From NCBI GenBank assembly GCA_019614645.1, contig JABWDB010000119.1, positions 1-64,000 on the forward strand: DNA of 64,000 nucleotides, read 5' to 3'. Numbering within the stretch: the stretch's first letter is position 1; each line of letters begins with the position of its first letter. The stretch comes from Stratiolaelaps scimitus (taxonomy: Eukaryota > Arthropoda > Arachnida > Mesostigmata > Laelapidae). Shown here piece after piece: positions 63,801 to 64,000 of this stretch. The notes below the pieces were generated by a model. It did not search any database, was not told the DNA's origin, and was given only the letters and a program-made list of their open reading frames with translations. The position numbers and the translations under genes were made by a program.

Positions 63801-64000
63801 AGTGTGAACTGACTGATCTACTCCGAGAGTATACAGAACCGTGTCATGGCTTGGACAAGGCTTGATCTCCAAATAGACTGAGGGTGTCGTTATTTATTAT
63901 ATTGCAATGGAGTCTGAGGAATGTTAGTGAACTAGAAAAACAAACCTTCCTTTGCGAAAAAAATTGGTGGATTTTCAAGCAATTGAAAAACATGAAAATC
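59423..64000. other. Region 5' of the glycerol kinase exons; no exon supported
   Basis: This must contain glycerol kinase intron 1 and perhaps its promoter. I searched the minus strand for a codon run encoding DQG(T) and found none. A weak look-alike at 59550-59610 (TLDQITG ... NGTSTGIRGTQL) ends at a possible donor in the right phase but does not match the conserved loop. About 62440-62900 is GC-rich with CAG-type runs (near 62520 and 62690). A (GA)n run lies at 60798-60818. Frames at 62028-62432 (+) and 62424-62771 (-) are unrecognised. Confidence 0.4.

Overview
The window reads as nuclear DNA of an arthropod, most likely a chelicerate (mite or tick). The genes are split by GT-AG introns, often short. 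One gene encodes a cuticle protein with an arachnid-style Rebers-Riddiford chitin-binding domain followed by a Gly/His/Tyr-rich tail. There are also mariner debris, tRNA-derived SINEs and many TA/CA/CT microsatellites. The species assignment is an inference from gene style, not from a match to a known genome.

Layout. 1-17235 is one uninterrupted satellite array of a roughly 48-bp monomer (about 350 copies, running off the left edge). It ends abruptly inside a monomer. 17236-20190 is AT-rich unique DNA with a 680-bp internally deleted mariner element with intact terminal inverted repeats (18131-18810), then a GC-rich stretch. 20193-23217 is a four-exon cuticle protein gene on +, with a TATA box, a two-codon first coding exon and a SINE in intron 1. 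23218-27189 has no gene I can support. 27190-31885 is a nine-exon RABL6 (Rab-like GTPase, Parf) gene on +, 664 codons, complete. 31886-35190 is the convergent gene-free spacer. 35192-39112 is a complete eight-exon M17 leucyl-aminopeptidase-type gene on -, 524 codons. Just upstream lies a long imperfect hairpin carrying two CACGTG E-boxes. 39308-49706 is about 10 kb without a recognisable gene. 49707-59422 holds ten exons of a glycerol kinase gene on -, ending in a predicted membrane tail. Its first coding exon (with the DQGT motif) was not found, so the gene probably continues past the right edge. 59423-64000 holds no supported exon.

The genes are ordinary housekeeping or structural genes with no operon-like relationship. 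The least ordinary features are the satellite, whose monomer is nearly self-complementary and carries an E-box in every copy; the E-box hairpin in the peptidase promoter; a perfect 15-bp hairpin in a glycerol kinase intron; and a small set of dispersed repeats (two copies of one SINE, two other tRNA-like SINE candidates, and a pair of about 50-bp related segments). I did not find a clearly new multi-gene system. Exon boundaries were derived by hand from reading frame, splice sites and family resemblance; no search was run.
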